Below, piece after piece: positions 33,208-40,876 of a stretch of 64,000 nucleotides of DNA (its first letter is position 1; every line of letters begins with the position of its first letter). The notes under the pieces are model-generated. The model saw only the letters and a program-made list of their open reading frames with translations, did not search any database and was not told where the DNA came from. The stretch comes from JBLMXQ01 sp050257855 (GTDB taxonomy: Bacteria > Acidobacteriota > Vicinamibacteria > Vicinamibacterales > CAVVIG01), in assembly GCA_050257855.1 (NCBI GenBank), contig JBLMXQ010000133.1:106685-170684 (forward strand), read 5' to 3'. Both the position numbers and the translations under genes were made by a program.

Positions 33208-34767
33208 TCAGTGTGCCGCCGCCGGTCGGCCGTGCGTCCGCGGGCGCCGCATGATCAGGACGAGCGGCACCATCACGACGAACATCATGCCGAGCAGCCA
33301 GAAGAGCCCCACGAACGACACCATCGCGGCCTGCTTCTGCACCATGCCGAAGATCGCGGCATGGGCGCGGCTGGTCGCCGTGGCGGTGTCGGCGCCGGCC
33401 GCGATGAACGCGGCGCGCAGCTGGTAGAACATCGACTGGGACCGCGCATCGTAGGGCGTCACGTTCGCCCCGAGGACGGCGGTCACCGACTGCTGATGCC
33501 GCGCGAGCATGGTGCCGGTCGTCGCGATGCCGACGCTGCCGCCGATGTTCCGCATCAGGTTGAACAGGCTCGTCGCGTTCCCCATTCGCTCCCGCGGAAT
33601 GGCATCCATCGTCACGGTCGTGAGCGGCACGAAGAGCAGCGACATCCCGACGCCCTGGATGAGCTGCGGCCAGAAGATGTCCCAGTACCCCGCCTGCAGG
33701 TTGAGGTGTCCCAGCCAGATGAGCGTCACGCCGCCGATCACGAGCCCCGCGCTCAGCAGCTTCCGCGCATCGTAGCGGCCGGTCATGATTCCCGTGATCG
33801 GCATCATGACGAACGAACCGATGCCGCGCGGCGCCATCGCGATGCCGGCCTCGAGCGCCGGGTAGCCGAGCAGCGTCTGCAGGAAGATCGGCAGCAGCAC
33901 CATGCTGCCGTAGAGCACGAAGCCGACGATCGTCATCAGGAACACGCCGACCGCGTAGCTCCGCTCCTTGAACACGCGCAGATCGACGATCGGATGCTCG
34001 GTCGTCAACTCGTGAACGATGAGCAGCGTCAGCGTGATCGCCGAGACGACGGCGAGCGTCAGGATGAAGTGCGACGAGAACCAGTCGTCTTCCTGGCCCT
34101 TGTCGAGGACGATCTGCAGCGCGCCGATGCCGACGGCGAGCATGCCGATGCCCCAGTAGTCCACCTTCGCCGATTCCCGGCGCAGGTAGGCCGGATCGAA
34201 GATGAACAGCTTCGTCATCACCAGCGAGGTGATGCCGACCGGCAGGTTGATGTAGAAGACCCATCGCCAGCTGTAGCTGTCGGTCAGCCAGCCGCCGAGC
34301 ACCGGCCCGAGAATCGGCGCCACGACGATGCCGAGCGCCCAGAACGCCATCGCCTTGCCGCGGTCCTGCGGCGCGAACGCTTCGAGCAGTACGGCCTGCG
34401 AGAGCGGCTGGAGCGCGCCGCCGGTCGCCCCCTGGACGACGCGGAAGAAGACGAGCGTGCCGAGCGTCGGCGCCAGCCCGCAGAGGAACGAGGCGAGCGT
34501 GAAGCCGGAGACGGAGAGCATCAGCAGGCGCTTGCGCCCGAAGGTGGCGGCGAGCCACCCGGTCATCGGCAGGATGATCGCGTTGGCGACCAGGTACGAC
34601 GTGAGCGCCCACGTCGCCTCGTCGATCGTCGACGACAGGCTCCCGGCGATGTGCGGCAGCGAGACGTTGACGACCGTGGTGTCGAGCACCTCCATGAACG
34701 TGGCGAACATCACCGACAGGGCGATGATCCACGGGTTGATGATCGGATGCGAGTCTTCGGGTGACAT
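33208..34767 (-). CDS. DHA2-family MFS drug exporter (EmrB-like)
   Basis: A 519-residue inner-membrane transporter with 14 predicted helices, of the EmrB/QacA class that expels drugs with proton motive force. Motifs: VLDTTVVNVSLPHIAGSLSSTIDEATWALTSYLVANAIILPMTGWLAATFGRKR (motif D and motif A), GGALQPLSQAVLLEAFAPQDRGKAMAFWALGIVVAPILGPVLGGWLTD (motif C). It is the last gene of the TolC-HlyD-MFS operon; an octamer repeat array separates it from the HlyD gene. Substrate range cannot be predicted. Confidence 0.93.
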   Translation of the reverse strand: MSPEDSHPIINPWIIALSVMFATFMEVLDTTVVNVSLPHIAGSLSSTIDEATWALTSYLVANAIILPMTGWLAATFGRKRLLMLSVSGFTLASFLCGLAPTLGTLVFFRVVQGATGGALQPLSQAVLLEAFAPQDRGKAMAFWALGIVVAPILGPVLGGWLTDSYSWRWVFYINLPVGITSLVMTKLFIFDPAYLRRESAKVDYWGIGMLAVGIGALQIVLDKGQEDDWFSSHFILTLAVVSAITLTLLIVHELTTEHPIVDLRVFKERSYAVGVFLMTIVGFVLYGSMVLLPIFLQTLLGYPALEAGIAMAPRGIGSFVMMPITGIMTGRYDARKLLSAGLVIGGVTLIWLGHLNLQAGYWDIFWPQLIQGVGMSLLFVPLTTVTMDAIPRERMGNATSLFNLMRNIGGSVGIATTGTMLARHQQSVTAVLGANVTPYDARSQSMFYQLRAAFIAAGADTATATSRAHAAIFGMVQKQAAMVSFVGLFWLLGMMFVVMVPLVLIMRRPRTHGRPAAAH

Positions 34768-34772
34768 CGGCA

Positions 34773-34908
34773 GATTCGAGAATTCGAGAATGTGAGAATT
34801 CGAGAACTCGGCTGTCCGGGGGATTCGAGAATCCGTGAATCGTGGGGTCCGAAGAACCTCTCCGCCTTCGGATCCTCAAATCCTCAGATTCTCAAGTTCT
34901 CAGATTCA
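34773..34908. repeat. Degenerate 8-base tandem arrays inside the efflux operon
   Basis: Two arrays fill the HlyD-MFS gap. The left (34773-34850) repeats ATTCGAGA-like octamers (ATTCGAGA, ATGTGAGA, ATTCGAGA). The right (34870-34908) repeats ATCCTCAA, ATCCTCAG, ATTCTCAA, GTTCTCAG. The right array is the reverse complement of the short array at 39217-39243. It lies between co-oriented operon genes. Confidence 0.75.
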
Positions 34909-34909
34909 C

Positions 34910-36145
34910 CTATTTCGTGTAGACCGTCGGCGTAACCGACATGCCGGGACGGAGCACGTGATTCCGATCCTGCCCGTTCTCGAGCACGATCTTCACCGGC
35001 ACGCGCTGCACCACCTTCACGTAGTTGCCCGTGGCGTTCTCGGGCGGGAGCAGGCTGAAGCGCGCGCCGGTCGCGGCTGCGATGCTGTCCACGTGCCCCT
35101 TGAACTTCCGGCGGCCGTACGCGTCGACCTCGATCGTCGCCGGCTGCCCCGGGCGCATGTTCCGGAGCTGCGTCTCCTTGAAGTTCGCCGTGATCCAGAC
35201 GTCGTCGAGCGGGATGATCGCCATGAGGGGCTGGCCCGCCTGCACGACCTGGCCGATCTCGACCGCCTTGCGGCTGACGACCCCGGCGACCGGCGCGATG
35301 ACCGTGGCGTACTTCAGGTTCAGCTCCGCTTGCTCGAGCGCCGCCTTCGCCTGCTGCACCTGCGCCTGCGCGGCGTCCGCCCTGGCGCGCATCTGGGTCA
35401 GCTGCTGCGGCGCGGTGCGTGCGGTCTGCAGAGCGGCCTTCGCCTGCTGCGCGCCGGCGCGCGCCTGTGCGAGCTGGCTCTCGGCCACCGGCACCCCGGC
35501 CCGTGCCTCGGTGACCTGCGACTGCGCGGAGTCGACGGCCGCCTTCGCGGCGTCGGCGGCCGCCTTCACCGCATCGAACTGCTGCTGCGAGACCTCGTCT
35601 TTCGCGAGCAGGCCCTGCAGGCGCTCGACGTCGCGCGCCTCCTTCGTGGCGTTCGCCTGGGCCTGCCGGAGCCGCGCCTGAGCCACCGCCACGCGCGCGT
35701 GTGCGGCCTCGACCTGCTGCTCGGCCGCTGCCACGCCGCTCGTCGCCTGCTCGACGCCGCCCTGCGCGGTCGTCAGGTTGCTCGCAGTCGTCGTGGACGC
35801 AATCGGCACACCGCTCTGCGCGGCCACGGCCGCCGCCTGCGCGTCGGCGAGCGCGGCGCGCGCCTTCGCGATTGCCACCTCGTAGTCGCGCGGGTCGAGC
35901 TCGACGAGGACCGCGCCGGCCTCCACCTGCTGGTTGTCCCTGACATGAATGTCCTTGACCGTCCCGCCCACCCGCGCGGCGATCTGGGTGACGTGCCCAT
36001 CCACCTGCGCGTCGTCTGTCGACTCCTGGCCGGCGGTTGCCCAGAGCCAGGCGCCAAGAACGGCGACGATCACCGCGACGACGGCAAGGCCGACGCGGAA
36101 GCGTGTAGAGCGAATGAGCTGGAATGGTTCGGATTGATCGGCCAT
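34910..36145 (-). CDS. HlyD-family membrane-fusion protein (EmrA-like)
   Basis: A 411-residue periplasmic adaptor linking the MFS pump to the outer-membrane channel. One N-terminal transmembrane anchor (about 15-35, FRVGLAVVAVIVAVLGAWLWA), then a split lipoyl domain (DAQVDGHVTQIAARVGGTVKDIHVRDNQQVEAGAVLVELDP and ATVIAPVAGVVSRKAVEIGQVVQAGQPLMAII), a very long Ala/Gln coiled-coil hairpin (about 90-280), and a beta-barrel region ending RPGMSVTPTVYTK. Its ATG shares a base with the TolC-like gene's stop (TGATG at 36143-36147), so the pair is coupled. Confidence 0.94.
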   Translation of the reverse strand: MADQSEPFQLIRSTRFRVGLAVVAVIVAVLGAWLWATAGQESTDDAQVDGHVTQIAARVGGTVKDIHVRDNQQVEAGAVLVELDPRDYEVAIAKARAALADAQAAAVAAQSGVPIASTTTASNLTTAQGGVEQATSGVAAAEQQVEAAHARVAVAQARLRQAQANATKEARDVERLQGLLAKDEVSQQQFDAVKAAADAAKAAVDSAQSQVTEARAGVPVAESQLAQARAGAQQAKAALQTARTAPQQLTQMRARADAAQAQVQQAKAALEQAELNLKYATVIAPVAGVVSRKAVEIGQVVQAGQPLMAIIPLDDVWITANFKETQLRNMRPGQPATIEVDAYGRRKFKGHVDSIAAATGARFSLLPPENATGNYVKVVQRVPVKIVLENGQDRNHVLRPGMSVTPTVYTK

Positions 36146-37578
36146 CAGCGGGAGCCTCCGAGATACTGTCGCGCCGCCTGTTCGGCGACGCCGAGCGCGC
36201 GTGCGAGCGCGGCTTTCGAAACGTTATAGCTGTACAGCGCGCCGATGTACTGCTCGTTGGCGAGTGCCACGGCCTCCTGCGCCTGTACGACTTCGATGTT
36301 GTCGGCCACGCCCGCGGCGAAGCGGTCGCGCGCCTGTGTGAGCTGCTGGGCGGCCAGATCGCGCCCCTTGGTCGCCGCCTGGAGCTGTTCGCCGCTCGCC
36401 TGCAGGTCGAGGAACGCCGTCCGCACGTCGTAGTAGACACCGGCCTTCAGGTCGTCGGCCTCAGAGCGGCGATTCCGCAGTTCGGCCTCCGCCTCGAGCA
36501 GACGACCGTGGGTCCGGCCGCCCTGGAAGACCGGCACCGTGACGGTGCCGAGGACCGCGTAGGTGCCGACCGCGCTTCCGGGCGTCAGGCCGAGATCGCC
36601 GTAGTCCGCGTTGAGATGCAGCGACGGCAGCCGCGACATGAGAATCGCCGTTCGCTTCGCTTCGGCGGCGCGCACGCGCTCGAGCGCCGCCTGGTAGTCC
36701 GGCCGCGTCTGGTACGCGCGGTCGAGCGCCTGCTGGAGGGTCATCTCCGGCACCGGCGCATACGGCAGCTGGTCGCTCAGCGTGAACTCCTGGCCGATCG
36801 GCAGGCCGATGACGCGGGCCAGCTGCAGCTTCGATTTCTCGAACTCGTTTCGTGCAACCGTTGCGCGCTGCTGCTCCGTCGTCAGCTGCACCTGGGCGCG
36901 GAGGACGTCGATGCCGGCGACGATGCCGCTCTTCTTGAGATCGACCGCCTGGTTGTAGAGCGCCTGGGCGGTGTCGAGCTGCGCGCCCGCCGCGTCGGCG
37001 CGCGCCGAGGCGGCGAGCGACTGAAGATACAGGTTGGCCGACACGAGCACGACGAGATCCCGCGCGCTCTTGTACGAGTACCGCGCCGCCTCCAGCGCGT
37101 GCGACTGCGCGCGGTAGTCGTTGATCGCGCTCATGTCGAGGAGCGGCTGCGACACCGACACGCGCGCGTCGAAGACGTTGAACGGCCCGACGACCGCGGG
37201 GACCCCGGCCGGCAGCGGGAACCCGTACGCGGCGAGATTCACCTTCTGGCGCGTCTCGCTGACGTGTCCATTCACAGTCGGCAGCAGGCCGGTCAGCATC
37301 CGCCACCGCGCGCCGGCGGCCGACGTGATGTCCTGTTCGGCCGTCAGCACGCCCAGGTTGTGCTCGAGCGCACGGTTGATGGCGTCCGCAATCGAGAGCG
37401 CCACCGGCTGGCTGGTGACCTGGCCCGACGGCACGCCGCCCAGGAACGGATTCGTCGACGGCGGGGTCGGACGGACGGCAACCGGCGAGGTCGCCGGCAT
37501 CTGGTCCTGCGCGGCGGCCGGCACCGCGGGGCAGGCCAGCGCCGCTGCGAGACCAATCGCCGGCAGCACAGGTTTCAC
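36145..37578 (-). CDS. TolC-family outer-membrane efflux protein
   Basis: A 477-residue outer-membrane channel. A signal peptide (MKPVLPAIGLAAALACPAVPAAAQ) is followed by the two outer-membrane efflux repeats of the TolC fold, with ALSIADAINRALEHNLGVLTAEQDI and the mirrored LQQALDRAYQTRPDYQAALERV, long amphipathic helices and QYIGALYSYNVSKAALARALG near the end. The GTG at 37578 gives this clean signal peptide; the open frame reaches 37680 without similarity. It is the first gene of the tripartite pump operon and faces a winged-helix gene across 229 bases. Confidence 0.9.
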   Translation of the reverse strand: MKPVLPAIGLAAALACPAVPAAAQDQMPATSPVAVRPTPPSTNPFLGGVPSGQVTSQPVALSIADAINRALEHNLGVLTAEQDITSAAGARWRMLTGLLPTVNGHVSETRQKVNLAAYGFPLPAGVPAVVGPFNVFDARVSVSQPLLDMSAINDYRAQSHALEAARYSYKSARDLVVLVSANLYLQSLAASARADAAGAQLDTAQALYNQAVDLKKSGIVAGIDVLRAQVQLTTEQQRATVARNEFEKSKLQLARVIGLPIGQEFTLSDQLPYAPVPEMTLQQALDRAYQTRPDYQAALERVRAAEAKRTAILMSRLPSLHLNADYGDLGLTPGSAVGTYAVLGTVTVPVFQGGRTHGRLLEAEAELRNRRSEADDLKAGVYYDVRTAFLDLQASGEQLQAATKGRDLAAQQLTQARDRFAAGVADNIEVVQAQEAVALANEQYIGALYSYNVSKAALARALGVAEQAARQYLGGSR

Positions 37579-37705
37579 GAGTAACCCTTTCTCGCCCGAG
37601 TGCGACCACCTCGACGGGACGGGCAGGCAAGCCGGTCGGGGCGGGCACAGGCGTTTCGATCGCAGAGGCGACCGACCCATAAGCGTACTACGGCCGACGT
37701 ATCAG

Positions 37706-37717
37706 TTCATACATGAA
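37706..37717. promoter_or_regulatory. Inverted repeat over a candidate promoter of the efflux operon
   Basis: TTCATACATGAA, five-base arms around AC. On the minus strand TTGCCG (37733-37728) and TATGAA (37711-37706) with a 16-base spacer would give a promoter for the TolC gene whose -10 lies in this repeat, so a bound regulator would block it. Both calls are weak. Confidence 0.25.
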
Positions 37718-37766
37718 TTGTGGACAGCGGCAAGGTTTTGCGCGGGCGTTCGACCGTGGCGCGGGA

Positions 37767-37795
37767 TTGACATCAATTTAGACATTACGTATAAA
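37767..37795 (+). promoter_or_regulatory. Strong sigma-70-like promoter for the winged-helix gene
   Basis: TTGACA (37767-37772), a 17-base spacer and TATAAA (37790-37795), close to the housekeeping consensus and in a locally AT-rich patch. The predicted transcript starts near 37802, only about six bases before the GTG start at 37808. Confidence 0.6.
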
Positions 37796-37807
37796 TCGAG
37801 ATCCATC

Positions 37808-38272
37808 GTGAAAAACGCCGCCGACGACTACCGCCGCGCTCTCGAGGCTGCCATCGCTGAATACGAAGCGCTCGGCGCCCGTCGCCGCGAGATCGACGAA
37901 CGCCTCGGCCAGCTCGCCCAGACCATCGGCACGTTGAATCGTCTCTGCGGATTCGTTCCGACCGTGCCGTGGGGGTTGACCGATGCGTGCCGGCTCGTGC
38001 TGCGTAACGCGGCCGTGCCGCTGACGCCGACCGACGTCCGCGATCGTCTCGCGTCGATGGGGTTCGACCTGTCGCGCTACTCGAACGAGCTCGCCTCCAT
38101 CCACACCGTGCTCAAGCGGCTGAACCGGGCCGGCGAGCTGCGCTTCGTCCCGCGATCGCCGGGGAAACACGCGTACGTCGCGACTGGCGCCGCCCGCGCG
38201 ATCGCGATGTCGCTCGAGGACGTGCACGCCATGCTGCGGTCGGACTCGGACACGGAGGAGAAGAGCCGCTGA
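37808..38272 (+). CDS. Winged-helix protein with N-terminal coiled coil
   Basis: A 154-residue protein, GTG start. Residues 1-45 (DDYRRALEAAIAEYEALGARRREIDERLGQLAQTIGTLN) form a coiled coil; residues 57-115 read as a winged helix (LTDACRLVLRNAAVPLTPTDVRDRLASMGFDLSRYSNELASIHTVLKRLNRAGELRFV), the kind of fold in HARE-HTH and similar DNA-binding modules. A KHAYVA strand and a charged tail follow. It is divergent from the efflux operon and has its own strong promoter. It could regulate the pump, but this arrangement differs from MarR, TetR or LysR regulators, so the link is only positional. Confidence 0.7.
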   Translation: MKNAADDYRRALEAAIAEYEALGARRREIDERLGQLAQTIGTLNRLCGFVPTVPWGLTDACRLVLRNAAVPLTPTDVRDRLASMGFDLSRYSNELASIHTVLKRLNRAGELRFVPRSPGKHAYVATGAARAIAMSLEDVHAMLRSDSDTEEKSR

Positions 38273-38318
38273 TGGAGCGGCCAGTCGCCGCGGATCAGCG
38301 CCGCGCGCGGCGGCAGGC

Positions 38319-38342
38319 GCGCGGGGGTGGGGCCCCGCGCGC
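38319..38342. repeat. G-rich GGGGTGGGGCCCC element ahead of a start codon
   Basis: A third copy of the GCGGGGGTGGGGCCCCGC element of 31150-31275, ten bases before the methyltransferase ATG. Its ends (GCGGGG/CCCCGC) can pair, so it could form a hairpin or a G-rich structure just upstream of the ribosome-binding region. Confidence 0.65.
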
Positions 38343-38352
38343 AATGTGAGAA

Positions 38353-39222
38353 ATGACCATCCCGGACCTCACTCTGGAGAGCCGCCGGCGATTCTACGCG
38401 GAGGAAATCGCGGCGCTCGCCAATCTGCGCACGCCCGCACTCATCGAGGCGCTCGCCGCCGTCCCGCGCGAGCTGTTCCTGCCCCACGGGCCCTGGTTGA
38501 TCAAGACGGAAGTCGACTTCGGCGCTCCGGCACGGCAGACGCAAGATGCCGACCCGCGGCACGTCTACCACAACCTCGCCATCGCCATCGATCCGTCGCG
38601 CCAGCTCTTCAACGGGCAGCCGAGTTTCGTCGCGACGCTGATCGACGCGCTTGCTCCCGGCCCGGGCCGGCGCATGCTGCACGTGGGCGCGGGCACGGGC
38701 TACTACACCGCGCTGATGGCGCACGCGGTCCACCCGGGCGGACGCGTCGTCGCGAAGGAAGTGGACGAAGGGCTCGTGAAGATTGCGCGCGCGAATCTCC
38801 GGGACATGCCCTGGGTCGACGTGCAGCACGGCGACGGGACCGGCCCACTCGAGGCGTTCGACGGGATTCTGGTCAACGCCGGCGTGACGCATCCGCTGGA
38901 CGCATGGCTCGACGCGCTCGCGCCGGGCGGCCGTCTCGTGCTGCCGCTGACGAGCGCGGGGATTCCCGGCATGGGCGCGACGATCGGCAAGGGGATCGTC
39001 GTGCTGGTGAGCCGCGACGACGACCGGTTCGCCGCAAGAACCGTCACCTTCGTGGCGATATACTCGGCCGTCGGGATCCGCGACGCCGCCATGGACACGC
39101 GCATTGCGGAGGCGCTGAGGCGAAACCCGTTTCCGCATCTCACGGCGTTGAGGCGCGACGCACACGAGCCTTCACCCTCCTGCTGGCTCCACGGCGACGG
39201 GTGGTGCCTCTCGACAACTTGA
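38353..39222 (+). CDS. PCMT-like (protein-L-isoaspartate) methyltransferase
   Basis: A 289-residue SAM-dependent methyltransferase. The binding loop is MLHVGAGTGYYTALMA, followed by GGRVVAKEVDEGLVKIARANL and LVNAGVTHPLDAWLDALAPGGRLVLPL, as in PCMT proteins that repair isoaspartate. PRELFLPHGPW near residue 40 matches the PCMT N-terminal region. An unusual C-terminal 80 residues (KGIVVLVSRDDDRFAARTVTFVAIYSAVGIRD) replace the usual end, so true isoaspartyl activity is uncertain. The TGA stop is part of an octamer repeat array. It lies in a run of seven same-strand genes. Confidence 0.78.
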   Translation: MTIPDLTLESRRRFYAEEIAALANLRTPALIEALAAVPRELFLPHGPWLIKTEVDFGAPARQTQDADPRHVYHNLAIAIDPSRQLFNGQPSFVATLIDALAPGPGRRMLHVGAGTGYYTALMAHAVHPGGRVVAKEVDEGLVKIARANLRDMPWVDVQHGDGTGPLEAFDGILVNAGVTHPLDAWLDALAPGGRLVLPLTSAGIPGMGATIGKGIVVLVSRDDDRFAARTVTFVAIYSAVGIRDAAMDTRIAEALRRNPFPHLTALRRDAHEPSPSCWLHGDGWCLSTT

Positions 39223-39243
39223 GAATCTGAGGATTCGAGGATG
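39217..39243. repeat. Short 8-base tandem array supplying a stop codon
   Basis: GAGAATCT, GAGGATTC, GAGGATGC follow AACTT at the end of the methyltransferase gene; the TGA stop lies at the start of the array. It is the reverse complement of the array at 34870-34908. Confidence 0.6.
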
Positions 39244-39292
39244 CAGGCCGGGCCCGATGGACCCGGCGACGGGCGCGCGACCGTGCGCGGCG

Positions 39293-39298
39293 TAGAAT
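39293..39298 (+). promoter_or_regulatory. Candidate -10 element ahead of the DACNV gene
   Basis: TAGAAT nine bases before the ATG at 39307, predicting almost no leader. A -35 is not evident. Confidence 0.25.
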
Positions 39299-39306
39299 GG
39301 GTGAGC

Positions 39307-40653
39307 ATGTCCGTCACGATGCCGCACGGCGCCCTCGACGCGCTCTATCGTGAGGTCTTCGAACGCGGCGTCGACTACTGCCTGCCCAGCATGGAGCTGC
39401 GCCGGACGGGGCTCGTCGAGCCGCCGGAGGCCCGCCTGGCGGTGACGACGCTCGACGACGGCGTGATGCGGCTGGCGTGGCTGGGCGTGAGCTACGAGCT
39501 GCGGCACTCCGATCGAGCCCTCACCGAGAACGAGACACGGCTGTTGCACAGCATCGGACGCGTCCTGGCGGCGCGCTATCGCGTGCTGCTCGACTCGGCG
39601 GTCGCCGGCGAGGGACTCGACCTGTTCCGCGGCGTTCCTGAGGACCGCTTCGTCTCGGCGACGCTCGACCCCGGACCGTACACGCGCGGCGACGGTCCCG
39701 GCCGCGACCGGGTGGCCGACGCGATCGAAGTCCTGCGAATCAGCTCGTCGACGACCTACGAGAACCGGCGCATCAACACCGGCGTGCTGCTCTTCGGCGG
39801 GATGCCGGATCCCTGTCATGTGCCGCCGCCGCTGCCCGACGGAGCCCTCCCGTACGGTACGGCGCTGACGACCTTCCGCACGTTCCATCGGCTGAGCGAC
39901 GGCATGCGCACGGCCGCATTGGTGGATGCGGCCGGGCGGATGGTGGAGCTGGTGGACATCGAGGAGTGGGCGGCGCCGTTCGGAGACACGGCGCTGCCGG
40001 CACCCTCGGCCGATCCGTTCGCGGCGCACTGCCGCGCCACGCTGTGCGGGGGGCACATCTGCCTCGTGCTCACGCGCAACGGCGAAATCAAGGCGTTCGC
40101 CGACGGCATGCAGATGTTCGCGCTGCTCGACGGCCGCTGGCGCCTGAGCGACGTCGGCGAGAAGTATGCGCTGTGGCGGCGCGCGATCGAGAACCCGGCG
40201 CTGGCCGAGCGACTGTTCACGACCGCGCTCAACCTGGCGGAGCGGCGGCGCGGTGGCCTGTTCGTCGTTCTCGACGATCGCGAGGCGGTGGACCTGCTCG
40301 TGCCCGAGAACGATCGCCTCGAGGCCTCGCGGGCGCTCGACGGCGAGGATCCGCGCTCGAAGACCGAGTTCCATTACCTGCTGCGCGGCAAGACGGTCCT
40401 CGACCTGACGCCCACCGTGCTCGAGAGCATCGCGCGGATCGACGGCGCCATCGTGCTCGACCAGACGTCGAACCTGATGGCGTTCGGCGCGATCCTGCGT
40501 CACCACGTCGAATCGGCGCTCGATCGGTATACGGCGGAAGGAGGCCGCACGACCGCCGCCATTGTCGCGTCGCGTTACGGCCAGGTGCTGAAGGTCAGCG
40601 AGGACGGGCTCGTGGGCTTCTACTCCGCGGGCCGGTGTGTGTGGGAGCTCTGA
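39307..40653 (+). CDS. DACNV-type protein with a diadenylate-cyclase-like domain
   Basis: A 448-residue cytoplasmic protein resembling the DACNV class, in which a sensor region precedes a DisA/DAC-type nucleotide-binding domain. The C-terminal part shows DLTPTVLESIARIDGAIVLD, with the DGA motif at residues 379-381, and MAFGAILR. The second cyclase motif, usually GTRHRTA, is here GGRTTAA (412-418): the first Arg is kept but His and the second Arg are Thr. VLKVSEDGLVGFYSAGRCVWEL ends the domain. Activity as a c-di-AMP synthase is therefore doubtful; nucleotide sensing is an alternative. It sits between the methyltransferase and the 7-base array. Confidence 0.75.
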   Translation: MSVTMPHGALDALYREVFERGVDYCLPSMELRRTGLVEPPEARLAVTTLDDGVMRLAWLGVSYELRHSDRALTENETRLLHSIGRVLAARYRVLLDSAVAGEGLDLFRGVPEDRFVSATLDPGPYTRGDGPGRDRVADAIEVLRISSSTTYENRRINTGVLLFGGMPDPCHVPPPLPDGALPYGTALTTFRTFHRLSDGMRTAALVDAAGRMVELVDIEEWAAPFGDTALPAPSADPFAAHCRATLCGGHICLVLTRNGEIKAFADGMQMFALLDGRWRLSDVGEKYALWRRAIENPALAERLFTTALNLAERRRGGLFVVLDDREAVDLLVPENDRLEASRALDGEDPRSKTEFHYLLRGKTVLDLTPTVLESIARIDGAIVLDQTSNLMAFGAILRHHVESALDRYTAEGGRTTAAIVASRYGQVLKVSEDGLVGFYSAGRCVWEL

Positions 40654-40670
40654 GAGGGGGCTGGCGCTCG

Positions 40671-40873
40671 GAAGCCGGAAGCCGGAAGCCGGAAGCCGGA
40701 AGCCGGAAGCCGAGAGCCCAGAGCCGAGAGCCCAGAACTGAGAGCCGAGAGCCCAGAACTGAGAGCCGAGAGCCCAGAGCTGAGAGCTGAGAGCCGAGAG
40801 CCCAGAGCTGATCGCCGACAGCCGACAGCCGATAGCGAAGCTGATAGCCGACAGCCGACCGCCGAAAGCTGAT
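40671..40873. repeat. Long degenerate 7-base tandem array
   Basis: About 200 bases read almost entirely in sevens: six GAAGCCG units, then a run of AGAGCCG, AGAGCCC, AGAACTG and AGAGCTG, then ACAGCCG and ATAGCCG. Unit size stays seven while the sequence drifts. It fills the gap between the DACNV gene and the old yellow enzyme gene and ends four bases before the latter's ATG. Confidence 0.85.
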
Positions 40874-40876
40874 TGA

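Noticed and set aside
40671..40873. Possible CRISPR array.
   Set aside because: The units are 7 bases with no spacers, and no cas gene is in the window.
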